Part shown: positions 8,707-16,421 of the stretch, in pieces
How positions within the stretch are numbered: the stretch's first letter is position 1
How the letters are laid out: each line of letters opens with the position of its first letter
Assembly (NCBI GenBank): GCA_944393175.1
Contig: CALXZH010000003.1
Span: 62,001-126,000, forward strand
Length of the DNA: 64,000 nt
Direction of reading: 5' to 3'
Source of the DNA: an uncultured Alphaproteobacteria bacterium
Lineage (GTDB): Bacteria; Pseudomonadota; Alphaproteobacteria; RF32; CAG-239
Made by a program: the position numbers and the translations under genes
Notes under the pieces: model-generated
Database searches by the model: none
Told to the model about the DNA's origin: nothing
Seen by the model: the letters and a program-made list of their open reading frames with translations, nothing else

Positions 8707-9681
8707 TCAAAATCTCCGGTTGATTTCCCAATTCCAGGCGGTTTGGATGATGTCTTTAATGTTGATATATTTGGGTTGCCAACCTAATATCTCTTTAGCT
8801 TTGTGATTATCAGCAAAGAGTCGGGCTGGGTCTCCGGCGCGGCGAGGACCATATTCAACCGGGCATTTCTTGCCGCTAACTTCTTCGGCTGCTGTTATAA
8901 TTTCTTTAACACTCGTACCAATTCCGGTGCCAAGATTAATACATCCACTATAATTTTTCAGCTTTTCAAGTGCCAAACGATGTGCCAAGGCCAAATCCTC
9001 AACATGGATATAATCGCGGATGCAGGTTCCATCTGGCGTATCATAGTCCGTACCAAATACGCTAATAGACTTTTTTTCTCCGCTTATGGCTTTTAAGACC
9101 AATGGGATTAAATGCGTTTCCGGCGTATGACTTTCTCCTATACTGCCGTCAGAGGCGCAACCGGACGCATTGAAATAGCGTAAGGCAATATGTCTTAAAC
9201 CATAAGCTCTTTCATAATCGGCAAAAATTTGCTCAATCATCAGCTTTGTTCGCCCGTAAGGATTTATTGGGTTTTGCGGATGTTGCTCATCAATCGGAGT
9301 ATATTGCGGTTCACCATAGGTGGCACAGGTACTCGAGAAAACAATATTTTTCACCTCATGTTGCAACATGGTATTCAACAAGTTAATTGTGCCAACGACA
9401 TTATTATAATAGTATTTCTGCGGTTCTCCGACACTCTCTCCTACATAAGCAAATGCGGCAAAATGGATAACAGCGTCAATCTTGTGCTTGATAAACACTT
9501 GTTGCAGAGAATAAGTATCCAGTAAATCTGCGTGTTCAAATATTGCGCGTTTATCAACTGCTTCACGATGGCCATAAACCAAATTATCGGCAACAACAAC
9601 CTGATAGCCATTATCAAGTAGGTGTTTGACTGTATGGGAGCCGATGTAGCCGGCTCCACCCATTACAAGAATATTTTTCAT
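8707..9681 (-). CDS. galE: UDP-glucose 4-epimerase
   Basis: The short-chain dehydrogenase fold begins with MKNILVMGGAGYIGSH (NAD-binding GxxGxxG) and contains the catalytic YGRTK (YxxxK) preceded by the SST motif FSSTCATYG. It interconverts UDP-glucose and UDP-galactose. I chose the ATG at 9681: GGAAG lies seven bases upstream and the protein then starts as in the family. A longer frame to 9708 exists but would overlap ugd. The stop of ugd ends one base before this start, so the two are translationally linked. Confidence 0.95.
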   Translation of the reverse strand: MKNILVMGGAGYIGSHTVKHLLDNGYQVVVADNLVYGHREAVDKRAIFEHADLLDTYSLQQVFIKHKIDAVIHFAAFAYVGESVGEPQKYYYNNVVGTINLLNTMLQHEVKNIVFSSTCATYGEPQYTPIDEQHPQNPINPYGRTKLMIEQIFADYERAYGLRHIALRYFNASGCASDGSIGESHTPETHLIPLVLKAISGEKKSISVFGTDYDTPDGTCIRDYIHVEDLALAHRLALEKLKNYSGCINLGTGIGTSVKEIITAAEEVSGKKCPVEYGPRRAGDPARLFADNHKAKEILGWQPKYINIKDIIQTAWNWEINRRF

Positions 9682-9682
9682 A

Positions 9683-10981
9683 CTATCTTCCAATTCCTTG
9701 ATATTCAAAGCCTAAATTTTTGGCTTTTTCCGGGTTGAGGAGGTTGCGGCAATCGATTATCTTTTTATGGCGCATGAGATGTGCGGCTTGCTCTAAATCT
9801 ATGTTTTTGAACTCCGCCCATTCCGTTAATATTGCCAAGACATCCGCATCTTTCAGAGCTTGATACATAGTATCCGCATACTGAATCTTGTTGCCGACCA
9901 AGTTACAAGCCGTGCCCATTGCCTTGGGGTCATAGGCTGTAATATTTGCGCCTTGAGTGATTAGCTCCCCTACTATCTCCATAGCAGGACTTTCGCGGCA
10001 ATCATCAGTGCCATCCTTAAAGGCCAAGCCTAAAACCGCAATTTTAGGATTTTCAATATCTTTGATTGCATCTAAAATTCTTTGTGCCATTTGTTTTTTG
10101 CGCTCGGCATTGCCTTTTATGGTAGCATTTATCAAAGTCATATCGACGCCGTTTTGACGCGCCATATAAGACATTGCCATTGTATCTTTAGGAAAACAAC
10201 TTCCTCCATAGCCCGGCCCCGGATTAAGAAAGCGATTGCCTATACGCGTATCTAGTCCCATGCCTTTGGCAACTTCTTCTATATTTGCTCCCGTCTTTTC
10301 ACAGAAATTGGCCATTTCGTTAATATAGTGAATCTTAATTGCCAAAAAAGCATTTGAGGCATATTTAATCGTTTCGGCAGAACGACGTTTGACAAACAAC
10401 ATATTGGTCTTGCCCTCAAACGGCTTATACAGCTCTTTTATCACATTTTTGGCTTTTTCGGTATTTGCGCCGACGACTATTCTATCGGGATGAAAAAAGT
10501 CATGCACGGCAAAGCCTTCACGCAAAAATTCAGGTAAAGACACAACATCAAAATCAGCAAACGGATTTTTCTTTGAAATCAAAGCCTCAACATCATCGCC
10601 CGTACCGACCGGAACAGTCGACTTGGTCGCAACGACCGTATAACCGGTTAAATATTCTGCTAATTCCGTAGCTGCGGCGTGAATATATTTCATATCGGCT
10701 TCTTTGGTAACCGGATGCGGCGGTGTTCCGACTGCTATAATTACCAAATCAGCATCAGAGACACCTTCTTTCATAGAAGTGGTAAATTTAATGCGTCCTG
10801 CTTGGACATTTTTGTGAAACAGCTCTTCCAAGCCATCTTCATACAAAGTAATGTGTCCGGCTTGTAGGGCATCAATTTTGCTTGGCTCCCTATCTATACA
10901 AGTTACTTGATTACCTAATTCTGCCAAACCTACGCCTGTTGGCAAGCCAACATATCCGGTTCCTATTATTCCGACTTTCAT
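9683..10981 (-). CDS. ugd: UDP-glucose 6-dehydrogenase
   Basis: This 432-residue protein starts with GIIGTGYVGLPTGVGLAE, has the linking helix region with NEMANFCEKTGANIEEV, the catalytic cysteine in GPGYGGSCFPKD, and the C-terminal LGLAFKDGTDDCRESPA. It oxidises UDP-glucose to UDP-glucuronate with two NAD+. It lies two bases downstream of the UDP-xylose synthase gene, so UDP-glucose to UDP-glucuronate to UDP-xylose is encoded by adjacent genes. Confidence 0.96.
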   Translation of the reverse strand: MKVGIIGTGYVGLPTGVGLAELGNQVTCIDREPSKIDALQAGHITLYEDGLEELFHKNVQAGRIKFTTSMKEGVSDADLVIIAVGTPPHPVTKEADMKYIHAAATELAEYLTGYTVVATKSTVPVGTGDDVEALISKKNPFADFDVVSLPEFLREGFAVHDFFHPDRIVVGANTEKAKNVIKELYKPFEGKTNMLFVKRRSAETIKYASNAFLAIKIHYINEMANFCEKTGANIEEVAKGMGLDTRIGNRFLNPGPGYGGSCFPKDTMAMSYMARQNGVDMTLINATIKGNAERKKQMAQRILDAIKDIENPKIAVLGLAFKDGTDDCRESPAMEIVGELITQGANITAYDPKAMGTACNLVGNKIQYADTMYQALKDADVLAILTEWAEFKNIDLEQAAHLMRHKKIIDCRNLLNPEKAKNLGFEYQGIGR

Positions 10982-10983
10982 TG

Positions 10984-11946
10984 TTATATTTCCTTTAGTC
11001 TTCTCAGTTCAGTCTTAAAATATTCAATAGTTTTATTTAAGCCTTCATCAAGTTGAATGCTTGGCTCCCAGCCTAACTTGGTTTTTGCCAGTGTAATGTC
11101 CGGTCTTCTTTGTGTCGGATCATCTTTGGGCAAAGGTTTATAAACTATCTTGGATGGGCCTTTAATCTTTGCTATTACTTTTTCGGCTAATTCCTTGACC
11201 GTAAATTCTCCAGGATTTCCAGTATTTACCGGTCCGGTAAAATCGGCAGGAGAATTCATCATCCTGACCATAGCCTCAATTAAATCATCAACATAACAAA
11301 ATGAGCGTGTTTGGCTACCATCGCCATAAATTGTAATGTCTTCGCCCTTAAGAGCCTGACAGATAAAATTTGAAACGACACGGCCATCTTTGGGATCCAT
11401 TTTCGGACCATATGTATTGAAAATGCGAATTACCTTAATATCTACACCTTCGTGACGGTGATAATCAAAAAACAGACTTTCGGCACAGCGTTTACCTTCA
11501 TCATAACACGCTCTGATGCCGTCCGGATTCACATTTCCTCGATAACTCTCTACTTGTGGATGAACAAGAGGTTCTCCATATACCTCTGAGGTGGAAGTTT
11601 GTAAGATTCTAGCTTTATGTTTTTTAGCCAGTTCCAGCATATTGATTGCACCGAAGACACAAGTCTTGGTTGTCTTAATAGCATAGCTTCCCTGATAGGC
11701 CGGAGGAGATGCCGGACAAGCCATATTATATATTTGATCTATTTTTTCATCAGAAATACTTAGTGGTTCGCATATATCGTGTTCTATAAAACGAAAATTT
11801 GGATGATTGATAATCTCGGAAACATTTTGCATTCGTCCCGTATAGTTATTATCAACACAGATAACTCTGTTGCCTTCGTTGATTAGGCGTGTACATAAAT
11901 TTGAGCCTAAAAAACCGGTACCACCAGTTATTAATATGGTTTTCAA
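10984..11946 (-). CDS. UDP-glucuronate decarboxylase (UDP-xylose synthase)
   Basis: The 320-residue extended short-chain dehydrogenase shows [10 protein letters not shown] at the N-terminus, [13 protein letters not shown], the TSTSEVYG motif, the catalytic YDEGK (YxxxK), [10 protein letters not shown] and [14 protein letters not shown]-x-Y with YDEGKR is typical of UDP-glucuronate decarboxylases. It makes UDP-xylose from the Ugd product. It is the first gene of the nucleotide-sugar operon. The 5' region of about 115 bases ends at a terminator of a structured RNA, so its expression may depend on read-through. Confidence 0.9.
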   Translation of the reverse strand: MKTILITGGTGFLGSNLCTRLINEGNRVICVDNNYTGRMQNVSEIINHPNFRFIEHDICEPLSISDEKIDQIYNMACPASPPAYQGSYAIKTTKTCVFGAINMLELAKKHKARILQTSTSEVYGEPLVHPQVESYRGNVNPDGIRACYDEGKRCAESLFFDYHRHEGVDIKVIRIFNTYGPKMDPKDGRVVSNFICQALKGEDITIYGDGSQTRSFCYVDDLIEAMVRMMNSPADFTGPVNTGNPGEFTVKELAEKVIAKIKGPSKIVYKPLPKDDPTQRRPDITLAKTKLGWEPSIQLDEGLNKTIEYFKTELRRLKEI

Positions 11947-12039
11947 CTTTCTCTCTCCTTACTTAGTGATTGCTGGGAAAAGAGATTAATGCGCTAATTG
12001 GGAAAAAATTTTTTGAATTTCTCAGGGTATTCACTTTTT

Positions 12040-12091
12040 CTCTCCGACAATTGAAAATAAAAAAACCACCGCTTGAAGGGTGGTCGGAGAG
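12040..12091 (-). repeat. 9-bp inverted repeat enclosing the 12057-12084 terminator
   Basis: CTCTCCGAC at 12040-12048 and GTCGGAGAG at 12083-12091 are exact reverse complements and flank the terminator hairpin, its T run and 17 more bases. On the RNA the upstream arm could pair either with this downstream arm or with CGGAG near 12261-12265 of the same transcript, which allows alternative folds. Confidence 0.6.
12057..12084 (-). terminator. Terminator ending the 245-nt RNA upstream of the nucleotide-sugar operon
   Basis: On the minus strand ACCACC-CTTCAAGC-GGTGGT is followed by seven T. It lies between the promoter at 12309-12337 and the operon start at 11946, so it ends a separate RNA or acts as an attenuator. 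Confidence 0.85.
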
Positions 12092-12302
12092 TTCATAAAG
12101 CATACTTAGCAAAATGCTCCTCTAAGTCTTTAAAGTCGAAAAACTTCTGAACATACACTTAAAGCTCCCCGGCCATTGTCGGGGGATATTTTGTCGCCTT
12201 GAATCGCGACTAATGATGCAATATCTGTGCACCATGCTAAGTATTAAGAGCTTATGAAGGCTCCGTACCCTCCTTGGGTACTCGATGTGTTGCCACATCT
12301 TG
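12058..12302 (-). ncRNA. Candidate structured RNA, about 245 nt, possible operon leader
   Basis: From a consensus promoter the minus-strand RNA would contain a GATGTG-GCAA-CACATC hairpin with a GNRA loop (12284-12299), GTACCC-AAGGA-GGGTAC (12265-12281), GTCGC..GCGAC (12193-12210) and CCCCGAC..GCCGGGG (12167-12184). A long-range helix pairs TACTTAGCA (12234-12242) with TGCTAAGTA (12103-12111), extended by CTTCATAAG with CTTTATGAA and CGGAG with CTCCG. The RNA ends at the terminator at 12057-12084. It lacks visible RNase P or tmRNA signatures. It could be an independent small RNA or the attenuated leader of the operon starting at 11946. A very short peptide frame (10 codons, ATG at 12153-12155) with GGGGAG upstream is present. 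Confidence 0.65.
12103..12119. repeat. 17-bp repeat, copy A (inside the 245-nt RNA)
   Basis: TACTTAGCAAAATGCTC on the plus strand is identical to 12420-12436. In this copy the minus strand is transcribed, giving the complement of the other copy's transcript. Confidence 0.9.
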
Positions 12303-12308
12303 CTTGTG

Positions 12309-12337
12309 AGATTAGTATTTTGGGCTTAAGATGTCAA
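12309..12337 (-). promoter_or_regulatory. Consensus sigma-70 promoter of the 245-nt RNA
   Basis: On the minus strand TTGACA (12337-12332), exactly 17 bases, then TAATCT (12314-12309). The start is expected near 12302. Confidence 0.75.
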
Positions 12338-12382
12338 GTCCATTTTTTATATCAACATCGTTCTTATTTTGTTCTTTCATAC

Positions 12383-12411
12383 TTGACATTGTATTTTAAA
12401 AATTATATCTA
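12383..12411 (+). promoter_or_regulatory. Consensus sigma-70 promoter of the 75-nt RNA
   Basis: TTGACA at 12383-12388, 17 bases, TATCTA at 12406-12411. It points away from the promoter at 12309-12337; the two -35 boxes are 45 bases apart. Confidence 0.7.
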
Positions 12412-12417
12412 TATTTA

Positions 12418-12492
12418 CGTACTTAGCAAAATGCTCTGATTGTTTTATGCGGAGCAAAAGGAGCTCTTTTTATTAGAAGAGCTCCTTTCTTT
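12418..12492 (+). ncRNA. Candidate antisense-type small RNA, about 75 nt
   Basis: The predicted plus-strand transcript begins at about 12418 and carries TACTTAGCAAAATGCTC (12420-12436) within its first 19 bases. This is perfectly complementary over 17 nt to the 3' region of the RNA transcribed from the opposite strand at 12103-12119. A TGCTC/GAGCA hairpin (12432-12456) and the strong terminator stem at 12457-12488 follow. The layout is that of a trans-acting regulator of the divergent RNA. No open reading frame of note is present. Existence of the transcript is predicted, not shown. Confidence 0.55.
12420..12436. repeat. 17-bp repeat, copy B (5' end of the 75-nt RNA)
   Basis: Identical to 12103-12119 in the same orientation, 317 bases apart. 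Flanking bases differ, so the shared block is sharply bounded. Confidence 0.9.
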
Positions 12493-12493
12493 T
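12457..12493. terminator. Bidirectional terminator between the 75-nt RNA and the acyltransferase gene
   Basis: A perfect 12-bp stem AAAGGAGCTCTT / AAGAGCTCCTTT with an eight-base loop. T-rich tracts lie on the plus side; on the minus side it lies three bases after the acyltransferase stop. Confidence 0.8.
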
Positions 12494-13334
12494 ATTTACT
12501 AAAACATACTGCTAAGTATATTCTTGCCGTATTTAATAACTTATTCGTTCGCTTGATTTTGCGATTTTCGTAATTGTGCTTTTCTTTGGTCTTATCAAAA
12601 AATTCTGCGGCATTGTCTTTTGTGAGTGGAAAATACTCTTGATATTTCTTATCATCATGCGCTGCCCAGACAACGTTTTCTTTGACTACTTTTGCCGGCA
12701 TGCCTGCGGCTATGCAATGCGGCGGAATACTCTTACTAACAACGCTGCCGAATCCTAAAATGCAGCCATTGCCTAAGGTAACCCCTTTTAAAACGACTGT
12801 CTTGCGCCCTACCCATACGTTGTCTTCTATTACTACATCTTTACTCTCATTGATGATATTGCCTTCAAAGTCATATATCGGGTGATAGTCAGTGTTATAA
12901 ATCGTGGTATCAGCTAAGCCACAATCGCCCATTGTTATCTTTCCGCCCTTCGCGGCAACCAGCGGCGGCCACGTACACCATAACTTTTGCGCTGTTATTG
13001 TTGCGCCTTCTTTTAAGTCCCATTCGCCGGTTATGGCTGAATTTGGCCCTAAATCCAAGGTCGATTTATCATAGGCATATACGCCTACTTTCATCATCTC
13101 ATTATGATGGCCTATTCTAACATATGAATCTTTTATCATAAACGTACAGCCATCCAAATAAACCCCATCTTCTAATATTAACGTAGCGTTTCCGTACAAC
13201 TTTATACGGCTGTCTTTGCAAAATACATTTTTGCCAATGCTGACCTTATTATTGCCACCGCTTAAGTGCAGGCTGCTTCTTTTATAATATGCAGGAACGC
13301 CCTCAACAATATTATTATATTTTTTATTTAACAT
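12492..13334 (-). CDS. Left-handed beta-helix (hexapeptide repeat) acyltransferase
   Basis: The 280-residue protein shows imperfect hexapeptide repeats from about residue 20 to 215, for example KVSIGKNVFCKDSRIKL, RIGHHN and VIEDNVWVGRKTVVLKGV, ending in GFGSVVSKSIPPHCIAAGMPAKVVKEN, typical of the WbbJ-like acetyltransferase family. It probably acetylates a sugar during polysaccharide synthesis. I chose the ATG at 13334: AGGA lies eight bases upstream and the start is one base after the stop of the preceding glycosyltransferase. The frame could extend to 13370 but would overlap that gene. Confidence 0.85.
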   Translation of the reverse strand: MLNKKYNNIVEGVPAYYKRSSLHLSGGNNKVSIGKNVFCKDSRIKLYGNATLILEDGVYLDGCTFMIKDSYVRIGHHNEMMKVGVYAYDKSTLDLGPNSAITGEWDLKEGATITAQKLWCTWPPLVAAKGGKITMGDCGLADTTIYNTDYHPIYDFEGNIINESKDVVIEDNVWVGRKTVVLKGVTLGNGCILGFGSVVSKSIPPHCIAAGMPAKVVKENVVWAAHDDKKYQEYFPLTKDNAAEFFDKTKEKHNYENRKIKRTNKLLNTARIYLAVCFSK

Positions 13335-13335
13335 G

Positions 13336-14298
13336 TTATTTTTCCTGTATTTTTGGCAAATCAAAACCAAATTCTTGTTTGATTAAATCAACTATCTCTT
13401 GGGCATTGTATTTTGACTTACCATTACCTTGGTCTACCCATACCGAATGTCCGGAATGTCCTTGCCATGCATGCAAATAATATTCTTCAACGGATTTTTT
13501 ATTTTTGACAAAGGGATCACAAAACTTGTAACCTAGAGCCACCAACTGACATAACCAATAAGCTCCTATATCTGCATTCTTATACATATTACCAAAAAAT
13601 CCCTGTCCTCTTGTTGTTATATCTCGGGCATTTTTGACATTAACCATGGCTACCCATTCATTAATGCGGCAATCTCGATTAAATCCTTCTTTAGGATTAA
13701 AATTATTTATATCTTTTGTTTTTGCTGACGGTGTTAATGGCCAATGCGGCGGTCTTTGCCCTGACATGATTTTTTGAGGATTACATATTTTAGCAAAGCC
13801 GCAGCGCCAACATTGCCCAAGTTCGCCAACAATGGACATTTTTGCATCTTCTTGCAGCTCTTTTAAGTAAAAGCTTACCGTGTCTTTCAAATATTTTACA
13901 TCATCATGCATAATCATCAGGTAATCTTTATCCGTATTATCTATGGCGTATTGGTAACGAACATCTGCCCGGTTATGGGGAAATTCTTTTGTGTACAGAC
14001 GTTTCCAATGGCTCAAGATAAATCCTAATGTTCTTTCATATGTCGGACGACAATTTCTGACATAAACTTCTCTTACGCCAACATTTTCCGTGTTGACCCT
14101 AATATCTAGTTTCCATGGTTTAAAATACTCTTGAACTGCCGGATGTGCATAAAGTGCGCATACCTCAGGATTGGAACAATCATCATTGATATAAACCGTA
14201 TCTATTAAATCTCCTGAAGTTTTCTTTAATGTCATTAATGTATAAATTAAAGATTCCGGCTTTTTATATGAATTTATTGCAACGTCGATTTTTTTCAT
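13336..14298 (-). CDS. GT-A type glycosyltransferase, 320 aa
   Basis: The protein begins MKKIDVAINSYKKPESL and has VYINDDCSNPEV at about residue 37 and LMIMHDDVKYL at about residue 126, where the DD pair would bind the metal-sugar nucleotide. Cysteines occur in the central part (GQCWRCGF). This fits a family-2-like transferase, although the spacing differs from canonical GT2. It lies in the middle of a three-gene run: GT2, this gene, acyltransferase. Donor and acceptor are unknown. Confidence 0.75.
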   Translation of the reverse strand: MKKIDVAINSYKKPESLIYTLMTLKKTSGDLIDTVYINDDCSNPEVCALYAHPAVQEYFKPWKLDIRVNTENVGVREVYVRNCRPTYERTLGFILSHWKRLYTKEFPHNRADVRYQYAIDNTDKDYLMIMHDDVKYLKDTVSFYLKELQEDAKMSIVGELGQCWRCGFAKICNPQKIMSGQRPPHWPLTPSAKTKDINNFNPKEGFNRDCRINEWVAMVNVKNARDITTRGQGFFGNMYKNADIGAYWLCQLVALGYKFCDPFVKNKKSVEEYYLHAWQGHSGHSVWVDQGNGKSKYNAQEIVDLIKQEFGFDLPKIQEK

Positions 14299-14321
14299 AT
14301 CAGTCTCCTTTGCGCTTTACT

Positions 14322-15311
14322 TTACACAAACATTTTGGCCAAAGAATAATGGCCGTTAAAAAATAATTTACACGCTCTTTCTTTACGCCAGCCTAGCAGT
14401 TCCGGTTTCAGGGCTCCCTCCTCGTATAAGGGCAAAACCAGTTCTCTTGCCTTTTCTAATGACTGCAATCTGGTTTCTTTGTCCTTCATCCGTCTTAGAG
14501 GCTGCGATATTGTCGACTTAAAAATAAAGCGCGTGATATATTTTTCCAGCAACTTATAATCTTGCTTATTTTGTAACCGATTGGATTTTAAGAAATAATC
14601 ATACAAGACTTGTCCTGCAGCTGCGTGTACTCTGACATATTTATCGGTTTTACCTTGGTTCATTACCGACGTACTACTGTCTCGATAATAAAGCAGTTTG
14701 GTATCCGTATGGACGATGCTTAAAACCTGATACATCACTTTTAATGTGAAAATCGTATCCTCGGCAGGTTGTATATCTTTGGGAAACTCTATGCCGGCAA
14801 TGGCATCTTTCTTATACAACCTATTCCAGACCAAAACCGATCCGCCTTTGGGATTTTTAAACCAATAGTGAAAGGCATCCTTAGAATATTCTGCCGGAAT
14901 TTTTTCTACATCATAATGCGGTGGATTTTTGAGCTCAAAATCATCTGCAACCGTTTGGTTGGTAAATTCGGCAACATCTGCATTATACTTGGTAATTAAA
15001 TGATACAAAACTTCCATTGCCTGCGGGTGCAAAACATCATCTTGGTCAAGTAACGCAACATAAGGCGATAAGGCACTTTTTAGACCGTGATTGCGCGCCA
15101 TGGAGCATCCCGCATTTTCTTGCTCGATTAAGCGAAAGCGTGAATCTTCGGCAACATATTCGTTAACAATATCTGAGGTCATATCCGTCGAACCATCGTT
15201 GACGCATATGACTTCCATATCTTCAAAAGTTTGATTTTTTACTGAATCCAGACATGGACGCAGGTATTTTTCCGCATTATACAATGGAATAATAAGAGAG
15301 ATTGCAGGCAT
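14322..15311 (-). CDS. Family-2 glycosyltransferase
   Basis: The N-terminus MPAISLIIPLYNAEKYLRPCL, then VICVNDGSTDMT and the metal-binding LLDQDDVLHPQAM, are classic GT2 features. Total length is 329 residues. I placed the start at 15311 because GAAGGAG stands seven bases upstream and the protein then begins as in the family; the frame extends to 15338. It is the first gene of a run toward the acyltransferase. It likely adds a sugar to a lipid-linked glycan on the cytoplasmic side of the membrane. Confidence 0.9.
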   Translation of the reverse strand: MPAISLIIPLYNAEKYLRPCLDSVKNQTFEDMEVICVNDGSTDMTSDIVNEYVAEDSRFRLIEQENAGCSMARNHGLKSALSPYVALLDQDDVLHPQAMEVLYHLITKYNADVAEFTNQTVADDFELKNPPHYDVEKIPAEYSKDAFHYWFKNPKGGSVLVWNRLYKKDAIAGIEFPKDIQPAEDTIFTLKVMYQVLSIVHTDTKLLYYRDSSTSVMNQGKTDKYVRVHAAAGQVLYDYFLKSNRLQNKQDYKLLEKYITRFIFKSTISQPLRRMKDKETRLQSLEKARELVLPLYEEGALKPELLGWRKERACKLFFNGHYSLAKMFV

Positions 15312-15393
15312 GAGAGCTCCTTCAATTCTAATTAACAATCTCCCTTATATATAACTTGAGAATTTGTTTATTGCAACTTATTTCCCGAAGTTC

Positions 15394-16062
15394 TTAAACC
15401 TTACGAAATTTTCTCTTTTGCCAGTGCTGATAAATATACAATAACAACAATACCAGATACAAGCTGCCTAATGACCACAAAACATATGTCTTTATAGCCT
15501 TATCGCTCCACTCTTTGGTAATTTCATTGACATTTAAGGCACTCCCCGTCACCTTAAACTCGGCATCCGGCTTTTCATGTAACAGAGAGGCCACAATTTG
15601 ATAGTCGGGATTCAAATAGTCAAACTTAATTATCAAGTCTTTCCCGATTTTTTCAAGCTTGGCTGTGATGGCATTGGTGGTTACCGTATTATCTAATGTA
15701 TAGTGCACCAAGCCTGCATCATCAGGAATGGTAATGCGTATCGGATCATGTCCTATTTTGGAGACATCTCCACCCGATAAGGCCATGGCACCTTTGTTTT
15801 GCAGATAAACTCTGGTCAAATACAAATCTTTATATTCTTTACCGTGGACGGATACATTATAATCATTGTCATTTTGTGAAGAAATAAATGTTACTTTCTC
15901 GGTGTCGTATTTGAGAATCGGACGACTGATGTAAAATATATAATAGCCAAAGACAATACCCGATACCGCCAAAATAAACGCTCCGGTCTTGCTGGTCCAA
16001 AAATCCCAAAAGGCTTTGACAACCTCTTTCCAATCTCGCTTGATTTGCTTCTTTTCAAACAT
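15394..16062 (-). CDS. Hypothetical membrane protein with two transmembrane segments
   Basis: The 222-residue protein has an N-terminal helix around residues 30-50 (GAFILAVSGIVFGYYIFYI) and another near residues 190-210 (YVLWSLGSLYLVLLLLYIY), with a beta-rich, soluble middle domain and a basic C-terminus. Both ends would be cytoplasmic and the middle periplasmic. I do not recognise the family. It lies upstream of the glycosyltransferase run on the same strand, about 80 bases away, so it may belong to the surface-glycan region. Confidence 0.75.
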   Translation of the reverse strand: MFEKKQIKRDWKEVVKAFWDFWTSKTGAFILAVSGIVFGYYIFYISRPILKYDTEKVTFISSQNDNDYNVSVHGKEYKDLYLTRVYLQNKGAMALSGGDVSKIGHDPIRITIPDDAGLVHYTLDNTVTTNAITAKLEKIGKDLIIKFDYLNPDYQIVASLLHEKPDAEFKVTGSALNVNEITKEWSDKAIKTYVLWSLGSLYLVLLLLYIYQHWQKRKFRKV

Positions 16063-16141
16063 TTAATTCCTCCTTATTCTTTCTTTCGGACATATAATCA
16101 TCAAATTTGCAAATAAAAGAGAATTAAGTTGAAAAAAACTC

Positions 16142-16170
16142 TTGCAATTCTCCTAATTACACCATAGATT
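16142..16170 (+). promoter_or_regulatory. Promoter of tRNA-Pro
   Basis: TTGCAA at 16142-16147, 17 bases, TAGATT at 16165-16170; the mature tRNA begins 20 bases later. The tRNA-Glu gene has the same -35 box. Confidence 0.6.
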
Positions 16171-16189
16171 AGTGGACGTTAAAGTTATT

Positions 16190-16266
16190 CGGGATGTAGC
16201 GCAGCCTGGTAGCGCATTTGCATGGGGTGCAAGTGGTCGCTGGTTCGAATCCAGTCATCCCGACCA
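16190..16266 (+). tRNA. tRNA-Pro (anticodon GGG)
   Basis: A 77-base cloverleaf with acceptor CGGGATG pairing CATCCCG, D arm around AGCGCAGCCTGGTAGCGC, anticodon loop ATGGGGT giving anticodon GGG, T arm CTGGTTCGAATCCAG, discriminator A and an encoded CCA. Confidence 0.97.
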
Positions 16267-16297
16267 ACCGAACGTCGGTCGCGAACCGCACGGCGGT
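16267..16297 (+). repeat. Two tandem 13-base mini-hairpins in the tRNA-Pro trailer
   Basis: ACCGA-ACG-TCGGT (16267-16279) and ACCGC-ACG-GCGGT (16285-16297) share the same ACG loop and outer pairs and differ by a compensated pair. They are unusually GC-rich for this genome. Confidence 0.7.
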
Positions 16298-16310
16298 AGC
16301 GCCATTTTAT

Positions 16311-16338
16311 AAGGGCATCTTTTGATGTCCTTTTTTTT
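16311..16338 (+). terminator. Terminator of tRNA-Pro
   Basis: AAGGGCATC-TTTT-GATGTCCTT (one G-T pair) followed by a run of T. Confidence 0.88.
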
Positions 16339-16421
16339 ATTTCTATTTTTCATCTTTCGGCTAGTTAAATAAGTTTTAAGATTAATTGATTATATTAGCT
16401 TTGTTTTTCAATGAGGTTATA

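Noticed and set aside
12058-12302. tmRNA, RNase P RNA or 6S RNA
   Set aside because: No alanyl-tag frame, no T-arm-like end, no RNase P conserved core and no long 6S-type hairpin with central bubble are visible. It is reported as an unclassified RNA.
12058-12493. Retron-type or CRISPR tracrRNA-like system
   Set aside because: Opposing structured RNAs with a matching repeat could suggest it, but no reverse transcriptase, Cas gene or repeat array is in the window.
16292-16299. ops-like GGCGGTAG that could recruit RfaH at a polysaccharide region
   Set aside because: It lies inside the tRNA-Pro trailer hairpin, just before a terminator, and no glycan operon follows on that strand.
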